The notes under the pieces are model-generated. The model saw nothing but the letters and a program-made list of their open reading frames with translations. It had not been told where the DNA came from and did no database searches. The position numbers and the translations under genes were made by a program. Shown here piece by piece: positions 10,735 through 20,674 of a stretch of 64,000 nucleotides of DNA; position 1 is the stretch's first letter, and every line of letters begins with the position of its first letter. This stretch comes from Mycobacterium sp. IS-1264 (GTDB lineage Bacteria; Actinomycetota; Actinomycetes; Mycobacteriales; Mycobacteriaceae): contig NZ_MBES01000053.1 of assembly GCF_001954195.1 (NCBI RefSeq), positions 1 through 64,000 of the forward strand, in the 5' to 3' direction.

Positions 10735-12318
10735 ATGCGTTCGTGGTGGGGCTGGGGCACCGTCGAGGACGCGCTTTCGGAGCACGAGACACGCGAGCTG
10801 GTCGCACGCGTGGCGACGCTGCTTCCCGGGCACGACCTGACCGATCACCCGCCGCCGGACCCCCATGCCCTCGGTCTGGCGCAGCCGCGGGTGGCCCCGC
10901 CGTCGTCGCTGGCAGACCTGTGCTCCGTTGACGCCGTCGATCGGGCGGCCCACGCGCACGGCAAGGCTTTCCGCGACGTCGTGCGCAACCTGCACGGCCG
11001 CCTCGACCACGTTCCCGACCTTGTCGTGCGACCCCGCCACGAACAGGACGTGATCGACGTCCTGGATTGGGCTGCACCCCAAGGGATTGCGGTGATCCCC
11101 TACGGCGGCGGCAGCTCGGTGGTCGGCGGTGTCGAACCGCGCTTCGACGGTCCGGCCGTCACGGTGGATACCACCGCCATGGGCGCGGTGCTCGAGCTCG
11201 ACCGGACCAGTCGGTCCGCCCGCATCCAGGCCGGCGCTCTGGGGCCGGAGCTCGAAAACCAGTTGCGCCCATACGATTTGACGCTGCGCCACTATCCGCA
11301 GTCGTTCGGGTTTTCCAGCCTGGGGGGCTGGCTGGCCACCCGCGCCGGCGGGCACTTCGCCACGCTCTACACCCACATCGACGACCTGACCGAATCGTTG
11401 CGGGTCGTCACCCCGGCCGGGGTGAGCGAGTCGCGGCGGCTCCCGGGGTCCGGTGCGGGGCCGTCCCCGGATCGGCTGTTCCTCGGCTCCGAGGGCACGC
11501 TCGGCGTCATCACGGAGGCGTGGATGCGGCTGCAAAACCGGCCGAAGTGGCAGGTCACCGCGTCGTTGGCGTTCGACGACTGGGCGGACGCGCTCGCCGC
11601 GACCCGGACGATCGCGCAGGCCGGCCTGTACCCGTCGAATTGCCGGTTGCTGGACCCGGCCGAGGCATTCCTGAACGCCGGAGCCGCGGTCGGGGGAGGG
11701 ATGCTGGTACTGGCTTTCGAATCCGCCGATCACCCGGTCGACGCGTGGCTCGGCCGCGCCGTGGCGATCGCCGCCGAACACGGCGGCGTTCTGACCGCGC
11801 GACGCGACCGCGAAAACACAAGCGATGCAAGCAAATCGGACGCTTCCGGGAATTGGCGTTCGGCCTTTCTACGCATGCCGTACCAGCGCGATGCGCTGGC
11901 CCGCCGCAGTGTCATCGCCGAGACGTTCGAGACGGCGTGCACCTGGGACGCATTCGAGGCCCTGCACGACGCGGTGATGAGGGCGGCGCGCGCATCAATC
12001 GAACGGATCTGCGGGACCGGCGTGGTGACCTGCCGGTTCACCCACGTCTACCCCGACGGCCCGGCGCCTTATTACGGCATCTATGCCGGCGGACGGTGGG
12101 AATCCCTGGACGCGCAATGGGACGAGATCAAGGCCGCCGTGTCGGAGGCGATCATCGCCGCCGGCGGCACCATCACTCACCACCACGCCGTCGGTCGCGA
12201 TCACCGCCCGTGGTACGACATGCAGCGCCCCGACCCGTTCGCGGCGGCGCTGCGCGCGGCGAAGTCCGCGCTGGACCCGGCCGGGGTTCTCAACCCCGGG
12301 GTGCTGGTCGACGCGTGA
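10735..12318 (+). CDS. agpS: FAD-linked oxidase, alkyldihydroxyacetonephosphate synthase-like AgpS
   Basis: 527 residues from ATG 10735. The PCMH-type FAD domain covers about 95-280, with IPYGGGSSVVGG for pyrophosphate binding and SLGGWLATRAGG. The C-terminal FAD-oxidase domain ends with GGTITHHHAVGRDHRPWY, which matches the histidine-rich active-site loop of AGPS, and KSALDPAGVLNPGVL. The eukaryotic family makes ether-lipid precursors by swapping the acyl group of acyl-DHAP for an alcohol; the mycobacterial substrate is not settled. Position matches Rv3107c. It is convergent with fprA and the two stop codons abut at 12318/12319. Confidence 0.88.
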   Translation: MRSWWGWGTVEDALSEHETRELVARVATLLPGHDLTDHPPPDPHALGLAQPRVAPPSSLADLCSVDAVDRAAHAHGKAFRDVVRNLHGRLDHVPDLVVRPRHEQDVIDVLDWAAPQGIAVIPYGGGSSVVGGVEPRFDGPAVTVDTTAMGAVLELDRTSRSARIQAGALGPELENQLRPYDLTLRHYPQSFGFSSLGGWLATRAGGHFATLYTHIDDLTESLRVVTPAGVSESRRLPGSGAGPSPDRLFLGSEGTLGVITEAWMRLQNRPKWQVTASLAFDDWADALAATRTIAQAGLYPSNCRLLDPAEAFLNAGAAVGGGMLVLAFESADHPVDAWLGRAVAIAAEHGGVLTARRDRENTSDASKSDASGNWRSAFLRMPYQRDALARRSVIAETFETACTWDAFEALHDAVMRAARASIERICGTGVVTCRFTHVYPDGPAPYYGIYAGGRWESLDAQWDEIKAAVSEAIIAAGGTITHHHAVGRDHRPWYDMQRPDPFAAALRAAKSALDPAGVLNPGVLVDA

Positions 12319-13680
12319 TCAGCCGTGGCTGACGCGCAGGAGCTCGGCCAGGCTCGGCAGCTTGACCCGCGGCCGCCCGTGGGGCTCACCGGCGGCCCGC
12401 TCGTGGCGATCGATGATCTCCCAGTGAGCGGAGGTGACCAGCTTCGGCTGCCGGGAGGCCAGCCACTCGGCCAACTTGTCGGCATGGTCCTCGCCGAAGT
12501 CGGCCAATTCGTCGGTCCCGCTCAGGTCGGCCAGCAGCGTGTCGACGGTGTCCTGGGAGTCCTTCTTATTGGTGCCGATCACACCCGTCGGCCCGCGCTT
12601 GATCCATCCGACGACGTACTCGTTGCGGCTGCCCTCGACCCGGCCGTTGGCGTGGGGGATGGTCGCGCTTTTGTCGTCGAAAGGCAGTCCCGGGGTTGGC
12701 ACCCCGCGGTAACCCACCGACCGCACCACTAGCTGCACGGGCAGTTCCTCGCGCTCACCGGTGTCCTTGGCGGCCACCCGCCCGCTCTCGTCGGCGACCA
12801 ATTCGTTGCGGCCCAGCACGATCCGCTCCACCTTGCCGTCACCCTTGATCTCGATCGGGGACGTCTTGAACCGGAACACCATGCGACGGTGTCCCGGGCG
12901 GGGTTCACGGCCCGCGTAGTCGCGCAGCACCTTGAGGTTTTGCTTGCAGACCTTGCCGACCGCGGCCGCGTCCTCGTCGGTGATGCCCTCCAGATCGGCG
13001 GGATCCACAATCACGTCGACACCTTCGAGGTCTGCCAACTCGCGTAGCTCGAGCGTCGTGAACGCGGTCTGCAGCGGACCGCGCCGGCCGACGATCACCA
13101 CTTCCTCCACACCGCATGGGCGCAGCGATTCCAGCGCGTGATCGGCGATGTCGGTTCGCGCCAGCTCGCCCGGGTCGGTGACCAGGATGCGCGCGACGTC
13201 GAGTGCGACGTTGCCGTTGCCGATCACTACCGCGCGACTGCCCGACAGATCGGGCGATATCTGCTCGAAGTTGGGATGGGCGTTGTACCAGCCCACGAAA
13301 TCGACGGCCGCGACACTCCCCGGCAAGTCCTCACCGGGAATGTTGAGCGAGCGGTCCGACTGCGCCCCGACGGCGTAGATCACGGCGTCGTAGCGCTCGG
13401 CGAGTTCGGGCGCCTCGAGGTGCTCGCCCACCACGACGTTGCCGAAGAAGCGGAAGCGGGGGTCCTCGGCGGTCTTCTCGAATTGTTTGCTGATCGACTT
13501 GATCTTCGGGTGATCGGGAGCGACACCGGAGCGCACCAACCCCCACGGCGTCGGCAGCATCTCGATCATGTCGACGGCCACGTCGATCTCGTCGGAGGTG
13601 TCGGCGGCTTTCAGCAACGATGCTGCGGCGAAGAACCCCGACGGTCCGGAGCCGACGATGGCGACATGGTATGGGCGCAT
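12319..13680 (-). CDS. fprA: NADPH:ferredoxin/adrenodoxin-type reductase FprA
   Basis: 453 residues from ATG 13680 (MRPYHVAIVGSGPSGFFAAA), with the FAD Rossmann GxGxxG at 9-14. PTPWGLVRSGVAPDHPKIK, VVIGNGNVALDVARIL (NADP-binding GxGNVA) and YVVGWIKRGPTGVIGTNKKD are typical of the adrenodoxin-reductase family. It passes electrons from NADPH to ferredoxins that serve P450s and other enzymes. Length fits M. tuberculosis FprA (456 aa). It could supply electrons to the P450 encoded at 52.6 kb, although no ferredoxin gene is visible in the window. Confidence 0.95.
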   Translation of the reverse strand: MRPYHVAIVGSGPSGFFAAASLLKAADTSDEIDVAVDMIEMLPTPWGLVRSGVAPDHPKIKSISKQFEKTAEDPRFRFFGNVVVGEHLEAPELAERYDAVIYAVGAQSDRSLNIPGEDLPGSVAAVDFVGWYNAHPNFEQISPDLSGSRAVVIGNGNVALDVARILVTDPGELARTDIADHALESLRPCGVEEVVIVGRRGPLQTAFTTLELRELADLEGVDVIVDPADLEGITDEDAAAVGKVCKQNLKVLRDYAGREPRPGHRRMVFRFKTSPIEIKGDGKVERIVLGRNELVADESGRVAAKDTGEREELPVQLVVRSVGYRGVPTPGLPFDDKSATIPHANGRVEGSRNEYVVGWIKRGPTGVIGTNKKDSQDTVDTLLADLSGTDELADFGEDHADKLAEWLASRQPKLVTSAHWEIIDRHERAAGEPHGRPRVKLPSLAELLRVSHG

Positions 13681-13836
13681 ACTCCAGCCTTCTGTTTAGT
13701 GCCCGGTCTGCGCGCAGAGGGGCTGTCGCGGCACAGTCGGGGGCTGCACATGATCGTGACTCGATGCTAAACGCATGACCGCTGGTCGTGACCTGAGCAC
13801 TCGCCGAGCGCAAAGCCCCCGGTAACGTGGGCGGCT

Positions 13837-14949
13837 GTGGAACCCGACCGTCAAGCCGACATCGCCGCCCTTGACTCCGCCCTGACCACGGTGGAGCGGG
13901 TACTCGATGTCGACGGTCTGCGCGGCCGCATCGAGAAACTCGAGCACGAGGCGTCCGACCCCAACCTCTGGGACGACCAGGCCCGCGCGCAGCGCGTCAC
14001 GAGTGAGTTATCCCACACGCAGGGCGAGCTACGCCGGATCGAGGAGTTGCGGCAGCGCCTGGACGACCTGCCGGTGCTTTACGAGCTGGCGGCCGAGGAG
14101 GGCGAAGGCGCCGCCGAAGCGTTGGCCGAGGCCGATGCCGAGCTGAATGCCCTGCGCGCCGACATCGAAGCCGCCGAGGTGCGCACCCTGCTCTCGGGTG
14201 AGTACGACGAGCGCGAGGCGCTGGTCACCATTCGTTCCGGCGCCGGCGGGGTGGATGCCGCCGACTGGGCCGAGATGCTGATGCGGATGTATATCCGGTG
14301 GGCCGAGCAACACAAGTATTCGGTCGAGGTGTTCGACACCTCCTACGCGGAGGAAGCGGGCATCAAAAGCGCGACGTTCGCCGTGCATGCGCCGTTCGCC
14401 TACGGCACGTTGTCCGTCGAACAGGGCACCCACCGACTGGTGCGAATCAGCCCGTTCGACAACCAAAGCCGGCGTCAGACATCCTTCGCCGAAGTCGAAG
14501 TGCTTCCGGTGGTCGAAACCACCGATCACATCGACATTCCGGAAGGCGATGTGCGAGTGGACGTTTACCGCTCCAGCGGGCCCGGCGGCCAGTCGGTGAA
14601 CACCACTGACTCCGCGGTTCGCTTAACCCACATCCCAACGGGTATCGTCGTGACTTGTCAGAACGAGAAGTCGCAACTGCAGAACAAAGTTTCGGCAATG
14701 CGAGTGCTCCAAGCAAAGTTGTTGGAGCGCAAGCGATCAGAAGAGCGCGCCGAGCTGGACGCCTTGAAAGGCGAAGGCGGCAGTTCCTGGGGAAACCAGA
14801 TGCGCTCCTACGTACTACACCCGTATCAGATGGTCAAGGATCTGCGAACCGAGTACGAGGTGGGCAATCCGGCGGCCGTTCTGGACGGAGACATCGACGG
14901 ATTCCTGGAAGCGGGAATCCGGTGGCGCAACCGAAAAGATGACGACTAA
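13837..14949 (+). CDS. prfB: Peptide chain release factor 2
   Basis: 370 residues from GTG 13837 ([20 protein letters not shown]). The RF2 anticodon tripeptide SPF is in [19 protein letters not shown], and the catalytic GGQ in [16 protein letters not shown]. It releases nascent chains at UGA and UAA codons. The frame is continuous, so the autoregulatory +1 frameshift found in many other bacteria is absent. It heads the run prfB - MscS channel - proline-rich protein - ftsE - ftsX - smpB; the next gene overlaps its 3' end by 11 bp. Confidence 0.97.
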   Translation: MEPDRQADIAALDSALTTVERVLDVDGLRGRIEKLEHEASDPNLWDDQARAQRVTSELSHTQGELRRIEELRQRLDDLPVLYELAAEEGEGAAEALAEADAELNALRADIEAAEVRTLLSGEYDEREALVTIRSGAGGVDAADWAEMLMRMYIRWAEQHKYSVEVFDTSYAEEAGIKSATFAVHAPFAYGTLSVEQGTHRLVRISPFDNQSRRQTSFAEVEVLPVVETTDHIDIPEGDVRVDVYRSSGPGGQSVNTTDSAVRLTHIPTGIVVTCQNEKSQLQNKVSAMRVLQAKLLERKRSEERAELDALKGEGGSSWGNQMRSYVLHPYQMVKDLRTEYEVGNPAAVLDGDIDGFLEAGIRWRNRKDDD

Positions 14950-15919
14950 CACAACTGTTCTCGCTGCATCGATGGCGGATCGCTGGCACGGCTTTTGGCG
15001 CGGTGCGATCGGCGAATGGATCCTCGGCAGAGGCCTGCACATCATCATGCTGCTGATCGCGGCGGTGCTGGCGGCACGCTTCGTCAGCTGGATCGCACAG
15101 CAGGTGACCCGGCAACTCGACGTGGGCTTCACCGAAAGCGACGCGTTGGTGCGCTCGGAGGCAACCAAGCACCGCCAGGCCGTCGCGTCGGTGATCCAGT
15201 GGGTATCGATCGTGGTCATCGCGATCTGGGTCCTCGTTCAGGTTGCTGGTGTGCTGCAGTTCTCCGTGGGTGGGCTGATCGCGCCGGCCACGGTGCTGGG
15301 TGCGGCGCTGGGTTTCGGGGCTCAGCAAGTGGTCAGGGATCTGCTTGCCGGGTTTTTCATCATCGTCGAGAAGCAATACGGCTTCGGGGACCTGGTCACG
15401 CTCACCATCGTTTCCACGACGGAAGCCAGCGGCACCGTCGAGAACGTGACGCTGCGGGTGACACGGCTGCGCTCACCGGATGGCGAGGTGTTGACCATCC
15501 CCAACGGCCAGATCGTTAAGGCGACCAACCTCTCGAAGGACTGGGCACGCGCAGTGGTGGACATCCCGGTGTCGACCAGCGCCGACCTCAACCAGGTCAA
15601 CGACGTCCTGCACCAGGAATGCGAGCGCGCTCTGGACAACCCGGTGTTGGGTGAGCTACTGCTGGACGCGCCCACCGTGATGGGCGTGGAGAGCATCCAA
15701 GTCGACACCGTCACCCTGCGCATGGTGGCCCGCACGCTGCCCGGGAAGCAGTTCGAGGTCGGCCGCCAGCTGCGTGTCCTCGTCATTCGAGCACTTGCCC
15801 GGGTCGGGATCGTGACTTCGGCCGATGCGAGGGTCGGCGTCGTTGACGACGCCGCGATCCCGGACGCCGAGGTCGCCGCGGCGCAGGACAGGACCGAGAA
15901 TCGGGTGCATCAGCGGTGA
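14939..15919 (+). CDS. Small-conductance mechanosensitive channel, MscS family
   Basis: 326 residues from ATG 14939. Three membrane helices lie in about residues 25-135 ([39 protein letters not shown]). The third is the pore-lining, Gly/Ala-rich TM3 ([23 protein letters not shown]), the hallmark of MscS. The beta domain follows ([20 protein letters not shown]). These channels open under membrane tension to release solutes. Corresponds in position to Rv3104c. It overlaps prfB at its start, and its stop overlaps the start of the next gene. Confidence 0.88.
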   Translation: MTTNTTVLAASMADRWHGFWRGAIGEWILGRGLHIIMLLIAAVLAARFVSWIAQQVTRQLDVGFTESDALVRSEATKHRQAVASVIQWVSIVVIAIWVLVQVAGVLQFSVGGLIAPATVLGAALGFGAQQVVRDLLAGFFIIVEKQYGFGDLVTLTIVSTTEASGTVENVTLRVTRLRSPDGEVLTIPNGQIVKATNLSKDWARAVVDIPVSTSADLNQVNDVLHQECERALDNPVLGELLLDAPTVMGVESIQVDTVTLRMVARTLPGKQFEVGRQLRVLVIRALARVGIVTSADARVGVVDDAAIPDAEVAAAQDRTENRVHQR

Positions 15920-16395
15920 AGCTGACCCTGAATATCTTCGAGAAGGGCGACGACGAGGTCCAGCAGCGCCGGCCCCTGAGCCATCTGTTCGGCGGTCGGG
16001 TTCGCACCTCCACCGTGGTGTTGATCGTGGCTTTCCTGGCGGTGTGGTGGGTCTACGACACCTACCGCCCGGAGCCGCCTCCCAAGCCGGCCGCGCCGCA
16101 GGTGGTGCCGCCCGGGTTCGTGCCCGACCCCAACTACACCTGGGTGCCGCGCAGCAGGGTGCAGCAGCCGACGCCCACTGTGACCGTCACGCCGACGCCG
16201 ACCACGTCCACCCCGGCGCCCCCGCCACCGCCGCCGCCGGTCACCACGACGACGACGCCCCCGTTCGTGCTGCCGACGCCGCCGTGTTTGCTGCCGCCGC
16301 CCTTCTGCCCGCCGAGCGCGAGCCCGTCACCGGCGCCGCAGCAACCCCAGCCGGGGCCCGGTCCGGTGCCGACATCGGCGCCACCGGCCAGCTGA
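15916..16395 (+). CDS. Proline-rich single-pass membrane protein (Rv3103c-like)
   Basis: 159 residues from GTG 15916, overlapping the channel stop in GTGA. A cytoplasmic N-terminus of about 35 residues is followed by one membrane helix ([20 protein letters not shown]). The outside tail is very rich in Pro and Thr ([16 protein letters not shown] and similar) and ends [12 protein letters not shown]. It lies directly before ftsE in the same direction. I infer a cell-envelope protein linked to the FtsEX or channel functions only from position. Confidence 0.8.
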   Translation: MKLTLNIFEKGDDEVQQRRPLSHLFGGRVRTSTVVLIVAFLAVWWVYDTYRPEPPPKPAAPQVVPPGFVPDPNYTWVPRSRVQQPTPTVTVTPTPTTSTPAPPPPPPPVTTTTTPPFVLPTPPCLLPPPFCPPSASPSPAPQQPQPGPGPVPTSAPPAS

Positions 16396-16435
16396 TCGTC
16401 CGGGCCAGCGAAATTCACCGCTACACTGGCGTGCC

Positions 16436-17128
16436 GTGATGATCACCCTGGACCATGTCAGCAAGAAGTACAAAGCGTCGGCCCGCCCGGCGTTGGACGA
16501 CATCAACGTCAAAATCGACAAGGGTGAATTCGTCTTCCTGATCGGCCCGTCGGGTTCGGGCAAATCGACGTTCATGCGGCTGCTGCTGGCCGAGGAGACG
16601 CCCAATACCGGCGACATCCGGGTCTCGAAGTTCCACGTCAACAAGATGCCGGGCCGGCACGTGCCGAAGCTGCGGCAGGTGCTCGGCTGCGTCTTCCAGG
16701 ACTTCCGGCTGCTTCAGCAAAAGACGGTGTTCGAAAACGTCGCTTTCGCGCTGGAAGTCATCGGCAAACGCAGGGACGCGATCAATCGGGTGGTGCCCGA
16801 GGTGCTCGAGACGGTCGGCCTGTCCGGCAAGGCCAACCGGCTGCCGCACGAGTTGTCCGGCGGCGAGCAGCAACGGGTCGCGATTGCCCGCGCGTTCGTC
16901 AACCGGCCGCTGGTGCTGCTGGCCGACGAGCCCACCGGCAACCTCGACCCGGACACCAGCAAGGACATCATGGATTTGTTGGAGCGGATCAACCGCACCG
17001 GGACGACGGTGCTGATGGCGACGCACGACCACCACATCGTCGATTCGATGCGGCAGCGCGTCGTCGAGCTGTCGTTGGGCAGGCTGGTTCGCGACGAACA
17101 GCGCGGCATCTACGGAATGGATCGCTAA
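16436..17128 (+). CDS. ftsE: Cell division ATPase FtsE
   Basis: 230 residues from GTG 16436 (ATG 16439 follows directly). ABC ATPase with Walker A GPSGSGKS at 37-44, Q-loop CVFQDFRLL, signature [12 protein letters not shown] and Walker [13 protein letters not shown]. FtsE works with FtsX at the division site to activate peptidoglycan hydrolases from the cytoplasmic side. The stop codon is followed without a gap by the ftsX start. Confidence 0.97.
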   Translation: MMITLDHVSKKYKASARPALDDINVKIDKGEFVFLIGPSGSGKSTFMRLLLAEETPNTGDIRVSKFHVNKMPGRHVPKLRQVLGCVFQDFRLLQQKTVFENVAFALEVIGKRRDAINRVVPEVLETVGLSGKANRLPHELSGGEQQRVAIARAFVNRPLVLLADEPTGNLDPDTSKDIMDLLERINRTGTTVLMATHDHHIVDSMRQRVVELSLGRLVRDEQRGIYGMDR

Positions 17129-18022
17129 GTGCGCTTCGGTTTCCTGCTCAACGAGGTCCTGACCGGTCTTCGTCGCAATGTCACCATGACGGTCGCGATG
17201 ATCCTGACGACGGCCATCTCGATCGGCCTGTTCGGCGGTGGCCTCTTGGTCGTCCTGCTGGCCGACCACTCGCGTGCCATCTACCTCGACCGCGTCGAAA
17301 CGCAGGTCTTCCTCACCGAAGACGTCTCCGCCAACGACCCGGGCTGCGGAGCCAACCCGTGCAAGGCGCTGCGGGAGACGATCGAGAAGCGCCAGGACGT
17401 CAAGTCCGTGCGATTCCTCAATCGCCAGGACGCGTACGACGACGCCATCCGGAAATTCCCGCAGTACAAGGACGTTGCGGGAAAGGATTCCTTCCCAGCG
17501 TCGTTCATCGTCAAGCTGGAAAACCCCGAGCAGCACAAGGACTTTGACACCGCGATGCAGGGCCAGCCCGGCGTGCTCTCGGTGCTCAACCAGAAGGATC
17601 TGATCGACCGGCTGTTCGCTGTCCTGGACGGATTGAGCAACGCCGCCTTCGCCGTCGCCCTGGTGCAGGCCGTCGGCGCGATTCTGTTGATTGCCAACAT
17701 GGTTCAGGTGGCGGCGTATACCCGGCGCACCGAGATCGGGATCATGCGACTGGTCGGGGCCAGCCGCTGGTATACCCAGCTGCCCTTCTTGGTGGAGGCG
17801 ATGGTCGCCGCGGCCGTCGGTGTGGGCATCGCGATCCTCGGCTTGATCGTGGTGCGCGCGTTCTTCCTCGACAACGCGCTAAACCAGTTCTACCAAGCCA
17901 ATTTGATCGCACGGGTCGACTACGCCGACATCCTTTACATCTCGCCGATTCTGTTTTTGCTCGGCGTGTCGATGGCCGGCCTGACCGCCTACGCGACGTT
18001 GCGGCTCTACGTGCGGCGGTAG
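17129..18022 (+). CDS. ftsX: Cell division transmembrane protein FtsX
   Basis: 297 residues from GTG 17129, the same length as M. tuberculosis FtsX. Helix 1 (about 22-45) precedes an extracellular domain of roughly 125 residues containing the cysteine pair [12 protein letters not shown]. Three more helices form the permease-like C-terminus, with [17 protein letters not shown] between helices 2 and 3. It pairs with FtsE and in mycobacteria contacts the hydrolase RipC. It is adjacent to ftsE (0 bp) and 5 bp before smpB. Confidence 0.96.
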   Translation: MRFGFLLNEVLTGLRRNVTMTVAMILTTAISIGLFGGGLLVVLLADHSRAIYLDRVETQVFLTEDVSANDPGCGANPCKALRETIEKRQDVKSVRFLNRQDAYDDAIRKFPQYKDVAGKDSFPASFIVKLENPEQHKDFDTAMQGQPGVLSVLNQKDLIDRLFAVLDGLSNAAFAVALVQAVGAILLIANMVQVAAYTRRTEIGIMRLVGASRWYTQLPFLVEAMVAAAVGVGIAILGLIVVRAFFLDNALNQFYQANLIARVDYADILYISPILFLLGVSMAGLTAYATLRLYVRR

Positions 18023-18027
18023 TAGCT

Positions 18028-18537
18028 GTGGCCAATAACTCCGGCCGGGACAAGGCCGCGGGCGGCAAGCGTGGCAGCAAACAGATTGTGGCCACCAATC
18101 GCAAAGCGCGACACAACTATTCGATCATCGAACTTTTCGAGGCCGGAGTGGCTTTGCAGGGCACCGAGGTGAAGAGCCTTCGGGAGGGCCACGCGTCGCT
18201 GGCCGATGCGTTCGCAACCGTCGACGACGGCGAAGTGTGGTTGCGCAACTTGCACATTCCCGAGTACGAGCATGGTAGCTGGACCAACCATGACCCACGC
18301 CGCAATCGAAAGTTGTTGTTACATAGGCAACAAATCGACAGGCTGGTCGGCAAGATACGTGATGGTAACCTCGCCCTCGTGCCGGTGTCTCTGTATTTCT
18401 CCGAAGGAAAGGTCAAGGTCGAGCTCGCGCTTGCACGTGGCAAGCGAGCGTACGACAAGCGCCAGGATTTGGCCCGCCGCGACGCGCAACGCGAAGTGCA
18501 TCGCGAGCTGGGCCGGCGAGCCAAGGGCATCAACTGA
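18028..18537 (+). CDS. smpB: SsrA-binding protein SmpB
   Basis: 169 residues from GTG 18028. SmpB signatures are present: RKARHNYSIIELFEAGVAL, GTEVKSLREGHASLADAFA, the GSWTNHDPRRNRKLLLH region and the basic C-terminal tail (YDKRQDLARRDAQREVHREL). It binds tmRNA and delivers it to stalled ribosomes. Its RNA partner gene ssrA lies 4.1 kb downstream (22679-23043). Confidence 0.97.
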   Translation: MANNSGRDKAAGGKRGSKQIVATNRKARHNYSIIELFEAGVALQGTEVKSLREGHASLADAFATVDDGEVWLRNLHIPEYEHGSWTNHDPRRNRKLLLHRQQIDRLVGKIRDGNLALVPVSLYFSEGKVKVELALARGKRAYDKRQDLARRDAQREVHRELGRRAKGIN

Positions 18538-19379
18538 TCGGGGCGGCTTACGCCCAGCTGTCGGCCGTTACCTACGGCGTCAGCGATTTCGTGGGCGGAG
18601 TAGCCGCTCGACGGGTAGCTGCGCTGCGAGTGATGCTCGTGGCCTACCCGATCGAGACAGTGTTGACCGCCGCGCTGGCCATCGCCGTGGGCGGACCAAT
18701 CCAGACGGGCGCGGTCGTGTGGGGCTGTCTGTACGGCATCGGCATGGCGTTCGGCGTGTGGGCGTTGTTCGCCGCGCTGGCGGCCGGGCCGATCTCGGTG
18801 GTCTCGCCGCTGGCGGCCGTGCTCAATGCGGCAGTGCCCGTTGCGGTCGGTGTAGCCCTGGGGGAGCGGCCAGGCCAGGCGGCATCGCTGGGCGTCGTAC
18901 TGGCCCTGGTCGCGGTGTTGCTGGTCAGCCGCGAAACCGCTGTCGACGGCATCACGCCGTATCGGTTCACCCCGAAGGTGGGCTGGCTCACGCTCCTCGC
19001 GGGATCCGCGATGGGGCTGAACCTGGTGTTCCTCCATCAGGCGCCCCAGGAGTCCAAGCTCTGGCCACTGTTGTTCGCCCGGGTGTCGGCCACCGCGGTG
19101 GTGTTCGCCATGGCTGCGATCAGCAAGAATCTGCGATTGCCGGGCGGGCAGCCGCTGAAGCTGGCCCTGGGTGTCGCCCTGCTGGACATCTGCGCCAACA
19201 TCACGATGCTGCTCGCGCTGCACACCTGGCTGCTGTCGTTGGCCAGCATCCTGATCTCGCTGTACCCGGCGGCGACGGTCGTGCTGGCCATGGTGGTGCT
19301 GCGCGAGCGGCTGAGCCGCTGCCAGGGGGTCGGCATGGTGTTGGCCATGGGCTCGGTGGCGATGATCGCCGCAAGCTGA
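18534..19379 (+). CDS. DMT/EamA-family membrane transporter, probable CTG start
   Basis: About ten hydrophobic helices. Read from GTG 18591 the protein (262 aa) would lack half of helix 1. The same frame runs back to CTG 18534 and adds LIGAAYAQLSAVTYGVSDF, a typical EamA first helix, giving 281 residues. I see no ATG, GTG or TTG in frame between smpB and 18591. The CTG overlaps the smpB stop in CTGA, the geometry of a translationally coupled start. EamA proteins export small metabolites; the substrate is unknown. Confidence 0.75.
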   Translation: MIGAAYAQLSAVTYGVSDFVGGVAARRVAALRVMLVAYPIETVLTAALAIAVGGPIQTGAVVWGCLYGIGMAFGVWALFAALAAGPISVVSPLAAVLNAAVPVAVGVALGERPGQAASLGVVLALVAVLLVSRETAVDGITPYRFTPKVGWLTLLAGSAMGLNLVFLHQAPQESKLWPLLFARVSATAVVFAMAAISKNLRLPGGQPLKLALGVALLDICANITMLLALHTWLLSLASILISLYPAATVVLAMVVLRERLSRCQGVGMVLAMGSVAMIAAS

Positions 19380-19441
19380 ATCCCGGTCCGTGCTTCACCC
19401 CTTTACCATGATCCCGACAGCAGCGGACGTCGTGTCGGGAG

Positions 19442-20674
19442 ATGGCATTAGGCGCGTTTGATACCGAGGACCCGGTGATCCGGGAGTTGTCCGACGCGGT
19501 GGAACGCAGCCCCGACGTCGTCGAGTTGCGGCTGCATCTGGCTGGCCTGCTAGCAGACAAGGGGCGCTATGCCGAGGCGCTGAACCATTGCAGTGCGGCG
19601 CTGACCCGCGATGCGGGCAATGCGACCGCGCTGAGCCTGTTGCAGCGGTGCAGCGCGGCGCTGGCGGGAGCACCCGCCGAGCCACCCGCTCCCAAAGACA
19701 GCTTCGATTGGCCCACCGCAGAAAAGGAAGTCGCGGACATTATCGAGCCGGCCTTTGTCGAGGCGCCTGCCGATGTCGTCGACGAGGGCGACTTCGACGT
19801 CCTGGAGCGCAGCCGGGTGCGGCTGGCCGACGTCGCGGGCATGGCCGACGTCAAGCAACAGATCGAACTTTCCCTGCTGGGCCCGATCCGCAACCCCGAG
19901 CTGATGAAGGCCTACAAGATCTCGGCGCGCGGAGGCCTGCTGCTCTACGGGCCACCGGGATGCGGCAAGACATATATCGCGAAGGCCATCTCGGGTGAGA
20001 TGAGCGCGAACTTCTACCAGGTGGGCATCGCCGAGGTCCTGCACCATTGGTTCGGCGACTCCGAACGCAGCATCCACTCGATCTTCGAGACCGCCCGGCG
20101 CAACGCCCCCTGCGTGCTGTTCTTCGACGAGGTGGATGCGCTAGGACACCGGCGGTCCGGGTTGGCCGGCAGCTCCGGCCTGCGCACGGTAGTCAACACC
20201 ATGCTGGAGGAAATGGACTCGGCCACTTCCACCAACGACGGCGTCTATGTGCTCGGCGCGACCAACGCCCCGTGGGACGTCGATCCCGCGCTGCGGCGGC
20301 CGGGACGATTTGACCGGATGGTTTTCGTCCCGCTGCCCGATGCCGAAGCCAGGGCCGGCATTGCCCGCTTTCACCTGAGAGACCGGCCGGTGGCGGGGAT
20401 CGACCTTGCGTCGATCGCGAGCCGAACCGAGGGCTATTCCGGCGCCGACCTCGCCCACATCTGCGACAGCGCAACGCAATTGGCGATGGCCGATTCGATG
20501 CGTGCCGGACAGGTTCGCCCGGTGACCATGGCCGACGTCAACGCCGCCGCCGCGCAGATCCGGCCCAGCACGGGGCCGTGGTTCGACACCGCCCGCAACA
20601 TCGTCGAATTCGCCAACAACGACGGCACCTACGACGAACTGGCGAAGTTCCTGCGGCGCAGGAAAATTCGGTAA
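19442..20674 (+). CDS. AAA ATPase with N-terminal TPR-like region (p97 D2-like)
   Basis: 410 residues from ATG 19442. An N-terminal TPR-like pair of helices (about 10-75) leads to a linker and one AAA module: Walker A GPPGCGKT at 170-177, Walker B CVLFFDEVDA around 224-233, and second region of homology GATNAPWDVDPALRRPGRFDR. The pore segment EVLHHWFGDSERS resembles the Trp-Phe pore loop of the p97/VAT D2 ring, suggesting a substrate-threading unfoldase. There is no protease domain. The stop overlaps the next gene in TAATG, so they are coupled. The substrate is unknown. Confidence 0.85.
   Translation: MALGAFDTEDPVIRELSDAVERSPDVVELRLHLAGLLADKGRYAEALNHCSAALTRDAGNATALSLLQRCSAALAGAPAEPPAPKDSFDWPTAEKEVADIIEPAFVEAPADVVDEGDFDVLERSRVRLADVAGMADVKQQIELSLLGPIRNPELMKAYKISARGGLLLYGPPGCGKTYIAKAISGEMSANFYQVGIAEVLHHWFGDSERSIHSIFETARRNAPCVLFFDEVDALGHRRSGLAGSSGLRTVVNTMLEEMDSATSTNDGVYVLGATNAPWDVDPALRRPGRFDRMVFVPLPDAEARAGIARFHLRDRPVAGIDLASIASRTEGYSGADLAHICDSATQLAMADSMRAGQVRPVTMADVNAAAAQIRPSTGPWFDTARNIVEFANNDGTYDELAKFLRRRKIR

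Noticed and set aside
13837..13930. Programmed +1 frameshift in prfB
   Set aside because: The frame is continuous from GTG 13837 and no in-frame UGA with the usual slip sequence exists.
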